This document shows positions 61,243 to 64,000 of a DNA stretch of 64,000 bases, in pieces; the stretch's first letter is position 1, and each line of letters starts with the position of its first letter. A program made the translations under genes and the position numbers. The DNA is from Blautia sp. (GTDB lineage: Bacteria > Bacillota > Clostridia > Lachnospirales > Lachnospiraceae): assembly GCA_017463155.1 (NCBI GenBank), contig JAFTPT010000053.1, positions 1-64,000 on the forward strand, in the 5' to 3' direction. The notes under the pieces were generated by a model. The model ran no database searches. It saw only the letters and a list, made by a program, of their open reading frames with translations, and was not told where the DNA came from.

Positions 61243-62820
61243 ATGGGCAAAGATCTGTTCGAATTTAACGAAAAGAAAATGAAATTCTATGTGAATATGC
61301 GGCTGCTCACGGATATGCTGGAGAGAGAGCATTTCTCCCTGGATCTGTATAACGGGAGCGAGGAGAGCCGGATCTGCGGGGTCAGGCTCTATCACGGCCA
61401 GGAGAATCTGAGTGAGCAGTACGTGTATCTTTTGAAGGCCGAAGAAATCGATGATAAGTTCTGTTTTCCCGAGAATTACTGCTTTATCGTTCTGGGGAAG
61501 CTTTCCTTTGAAAAGGTTCCGTATCGCTGCAACATTCTCGCGGTCGACAGCGACATCGATATTCTGGTCCTCTTCGAGAAGGTGCAGGATACGATCGAGA
61601 AATACCGGATGTGGGACTGGAAGCTGCAGAGGGCGCTTTCCAGCGATGTGCCGCTTGACAATATCCTGATCGCCAGCATGGAGGTGTTTCGGAATCCGAT
61701 GTTCATCCATGACAGCAATTTCGTCATATTGTCTGATCCGAAGCATATTCCGGCCATGTCCACCTGGGAGATGGATAAACGGACCAACAAGCTCATGGTG
61801 TCGGTATCCCTGATCAATGATTTCAGGACGGACATCGAGTATCTGAAGGGACTTAAGGCCAAAAAGCCCGTACTGTATTCCGCGGAGCAGACCGGCTACC
61901 GGATCCTGTACCGGAACCTCTGGAACGGTGACCGGTATGAGGGGAGAGTTCTGGTGGACGAGATCTATGATTCGATCCAGCCCGGTGACTTTTATGCGCT
62001 GGATTATCTGGGATCCGTGATCGAGCATTACATCCAGAAAAGGCATCTTCTGTGGCTGTCGATCGGAAATGACACGGAGGACTTTTTCTGGAGGTGCCTG
62101 AACGAGAACAAAGTCGATGAGAGACAGTCGATCATCTATCTGGAGTCTCTTCACTGGAAACGGCACGACCGGTTCATGTGCATGAAGATCGTGACGGACC
62201 AGGAGGATTTCAACGTGATCTCCTCCAACGCGCTGCTCAGCCAGATCGAGACACAGGTACAGTCCGGCCAGGCCTTCTATTATGAAAACAGCATCTGCGT
62301 GGTCGTGAATCTTTCGTATCACCATGAAACTTCCGCCCAGGTGGTGAGCAAGCTGGCCATCACCATGCGGGAAGGCCTTCTGAAGATCGGCGTCAGTTCC
62401 GAGATCAATGATTTTCTTCTGATCCCGCAGGCCTATAAGCAGGCGAGCATCGCGCTGGATTTCGGGCGGAACAGTGCCAACATGAAATGGTACTATTATT
62501 TCGGGGATTATATGCTGGAATACATGGTCGACTGTGCCAGCAAGGAACTCCCGATCAGCATGCTCTGCACGGAGGCCCTGGACAAGCTTCGCAAGTACGA
62601 CGAGGAGAACAATGCCGAGCTGTTCAGGACGCTGGAGACCTTCCTCCGGCTTGAAAAAAACGTTCTCCGCACTTCGAAGGAACTGTTTATTCACAGAAGC
62701 ACTCTTTCGTATCGCCTTGAAAGGATTCAAAAGGTGATCAATATGAATCTGGATGATCCGATCGAGCGCCTGAAGCTTGAAATATCCTATTATATGATGC
62801 GTGGTATTTCAAAACTCTGA
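61243..62820 (+). CDS. PucR/CdaR-type transcriptional regulator
   Basis: A 525-residue regulator. The C-terminal helix-turn-helix is LRTSKELFIHRSTLSYRLER (about 478-497), and the closing INMNLDDPIERLKLEISYYM is typical of PucR-type proteins. The region 150-330 resembles the effector part of the regulator at 16916 (both with FIHDSNFVI/TIHDENYAI-like segments). GGAGAGG precedes the ATG. It lies just before a UroD-like gene in the same direction, so it probably controls that gene and what follows beyond the window. Confidence 0.85.
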   Translation: MGKDLFEFNEKKMKFYVNMRLLTDMLEREHFSLDLYNGSEESRICGVRLYHGQENLSEQYVYLLKAEEIDDKFCFPENYCFIVLGKLSFEKVPYRCNILAVDSDIDILVLFEKVQDTIEKYRMWDWKLQRALSSDVPLDNILIASMEVFRNPMFIHDSNFVILSDPKHIPAMSTWEMDKRTNKLMVSVSLINDFRTDIEYLKGLKAKKPVLYSAEQTGYRILYRNLWNGDRYEGRVLVDEIYDSIQPGDFYALDYLGSVIEHYIQKRHLLWLSIGNDTEDFFWRCLNENKVDERQSIIYLESLHWKRHDRFMCMKIVTDQEDFNVISSNALLSQIETQVQSGQAFYYENSICVVVNLSYHHETSAQVVSKLAITMREGLLKIGVSSEINDFLLIPQAYKQASIALDFGRNSANMKWYYYFGDYMLEYMVDCASKELPISMLCTEALDKLRKYDEENNAELFRTLETFLRLEKNVLRTSKELFIHRSTLSYRLERIQKVINMNLDDPIERLKLEISYYMMRGISKL

Positions 62821-62891
62821 TATAGTCATTATTCCGTATCTTCCCCCGCAAAATGCAGGAAAGGCGGCTCGCATCGAGTGCATATTGCGGA

Positions 62892-62920
62892 TTTACGAAA
62901 GCAATCTGCTGGTATATAGT
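62892..62920 (+). promoter_or_regulatory. probable promoter of the last UroD-like gene
   Basis: TTTACG (62892-62897), 17-base spacer, TATAGT (62915-62920). Confidence 0.5.
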
Positions 62921-62994
62921 ATAAGTTAGATGCAGCCATTTTCGGATGGGCTTTTTACCGGAATGCTGACGATTTGTACTAGGGAGGAACGATG

Positions 62995-64000
62995 ATGAGT
63001 CAGAATTACGATGAACTGATCAAAGAAGAACTGAAGGTGGTAGGACAGTACAGTATGCCGGGAATTTACGGCGCCCCGGATAACATTCAGAACAAGTATA
63101 ATTATCCGATCACCCCAAAGGAGAATATGCTCCGGATGTTGAAGGGCGAGATGCCGCTCTGGGTTCCCAACCAGTCTATTGACAATAACGCGATCCAGCC
63201 ACTGGTCATGCCGGATGCGATGGCAAGAAATTTCGGCGGTGTCGACTGGTTCGGTATTCAGTGGACCTACGAGCCTCTCTCCAAAGCCGCGATGGTCACC
63301 CCGGGGACCCGTGCCCTGTCGGATATCGAAAACTGGAAAGAAGAGATCAAATGGCCGGATCTCTCCGCGATCGACTGGAAGAAGGATTACGAGGATAATT
63401 ACAAGCACCGCATCTCTCCGGACCGCTTCAGCTATTTTGTTATCGTAAACGGCCTTTTTGAGAGAACCGCGGATCTTACCAGCTTTGAGGATGCCTTCTG
63501 TGCGCTGCTGGAGTGCCCAGATGAGCTGAATGAATTCTATGATAAGCTGACGGACTGGCATATCGAGCTGATCAAGATCGCACATGACGTCTATCACAGC
63601 GATATGATCCTGTTCCACGATGATATGGGAACAGAGAGAAGCACGTTCTTCTCCCTGGATCTCTTCCGTGAACTGTTCATGCCGCATTACAAGAGGATCA
63701 CCAAGGCGACCCATGATCTGGGCATGTATATCTGCATGCATTCCTGCGGAAATATCGGAACACTGATCCCGCAGATCATTGAATGCGGATTTGATGCATG
63801 GGAAGGTCAGGACCGCGCAAATGATAAGAAAGCAATCATGGAGGAGTACGGAAAAGATCTTGCGCAGTGTACTCTTTACATTATTCCGCCGACCATGAGC
63901 GACGAGGATGCCGTAGCGGATATCCACAAACGGGTGGATGACCTGGCTATGACCGGACGTTTTGCATGCCGGCTGACGGACCAGAAACCGAACCGGGCTG
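62995..64000 (+). CDS. uroporphyrinogen decarboxylase-fold protein, 3' end cut by window
   Basis: Open to the window end (at least 335 residues; the gene continues). The ATG at 62995 is seven bases after GGGAGG; a second ATG at 62992 is too close. Translated features: ITPKENMLRMLKGEMPLWVP (about 37-56), GVDWFGIQWTYEP, FHDDMGTERSTFF and the metal-site-like CMHSCGNIGTLIPQIIECG with His-x-Cys. It belongs with the proteins at 15522 and 48762. A PucR-type regulator precedes it. Whether a GRE lies further downstream cannot be seen. Confidence 0.88.
   Translation, partial: MSQNYDELIKEELKVVGQYSMPGIYGAPDNIQNKYNYPITPKENMLRMLKGEMPLWVPNQSIDNNAIQPLVMPDAMARNFGGVDWFGIQWTYEPLSKAAMVTPGTRALSDIENWKEEIKWPDLSAIDWKKDYEDNYKHRISPDRFSYFVIVNGLFERTADLTSFEDAFCALLECPDELNEFYDKLTDWHIELIKIAHDVYHSDMILFHDDMGTERSTFFSLDLFRELFMPHYKRITKATHDLGMYICMHSCGNIGTLIPQIIECGFDAWEGQDRANDKKAIMEEYGKDLAQCTLYIIPPTMSDEDAVADIHKRVDDLAMTGRFACRLTDQKPNRA

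Noticed and set aside
1-64000. CRISPR arrays, tRNA genes, insertion sequences, prophage
   Set aside because: No regularly spaced repeats, tRNA-like cloverleafs, transposases, integrases or phage structural genes were recognised.

Overview
The window (about 55% G+C by eye) looks like the chromosome of a strictly anaerobic Firmicute, most likely a Clostridia/Lachnospiraceae-type gut organism. This is an inference from Shine-Dalgarno-led genes, consensus sigma-A promoters, a phenylalanine T-box upstream of pheST, a DUF4125-type protein, oxygen-sensitive glycyl radical enzymes (GREs) and 2-hydroxyacyl-CoA dehydratase-type proteins. I saw no tRNA, rRNA, CRISPR array, insertion sequence or prophage.

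Layout. (1) 151-7082: ordinary genes on the + strand: MATE exporter, AGCS amino-acid/sodium symporter, T-box, pheS, pheT. (2) 7230-16595, - strand: a catabolic operon read as UroD-like protein, GRE, MmgE/PrpD, CapA-like protein, then tripartite tricarboxylate transporter tctB-tctA-tctC, with a divergent PucR/CdaR-type regulator (16916-18511). (3) 18665-30410, +: a carbohydrate-type region with a beta-propeller-like protein, a SorC-family regulator, an SDR, two NTF2/SnoaL-like proteins, a sugar ABC transporter, two metallo-beta-lactamase-fold enzymes (one a clear UlaG homologue) and an FGGY kinase. Three promoters here share one sequence motif at an identical distance from the -10 box, so they probably form one regulon. 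(4) 30645-37042: CoA transferase, acyl-CoA synthetase, acyl-CoA dehydrogenase, EtfB and EtfA, in the same order as the caffeate-reduction operon carABCDE, followed by a second PucR-type regulator. (5) 38803-40369: a TPR protein and a DUF4125-type protein. (6) 40494-54619: a third PucR-type regulator divergent from a long operon-like set: two tandem GREs, an ion-transporter-superfamily permease, a UroD-like protein, a GRE-activating enzyme, two 2-hydroxyacyl-CoA dehydratase-family subunits and a class III CoA transferase. (7) 54704-64000: arylamine N-acetyltransferase, a UroD-like protein, a DASS transporter, a membrane protein, a GPH/MFS symporter, a fourth PucR-type regulator and a fourth UroD-like gene cut by the window end.

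How it fits together. The dominant theme is anaerobic degradation of small acids or plant- or diet-derived compounds: uptake by several unrelated transporter families, radical chemistry by GREs, CoA activation, dehydration and flavin-dependent reduction. The three GREs form a related set with a GC[V/L]D active-site motif where characterised dehydratase and lyase GREs carry GCVE. They sit next to UroD-like proteins in two separate operons, yet no corrinoid protein is present. I consider this GRE-UroD association the best candidate for an undescribed system. Substrates cannot be named from sequence alone.
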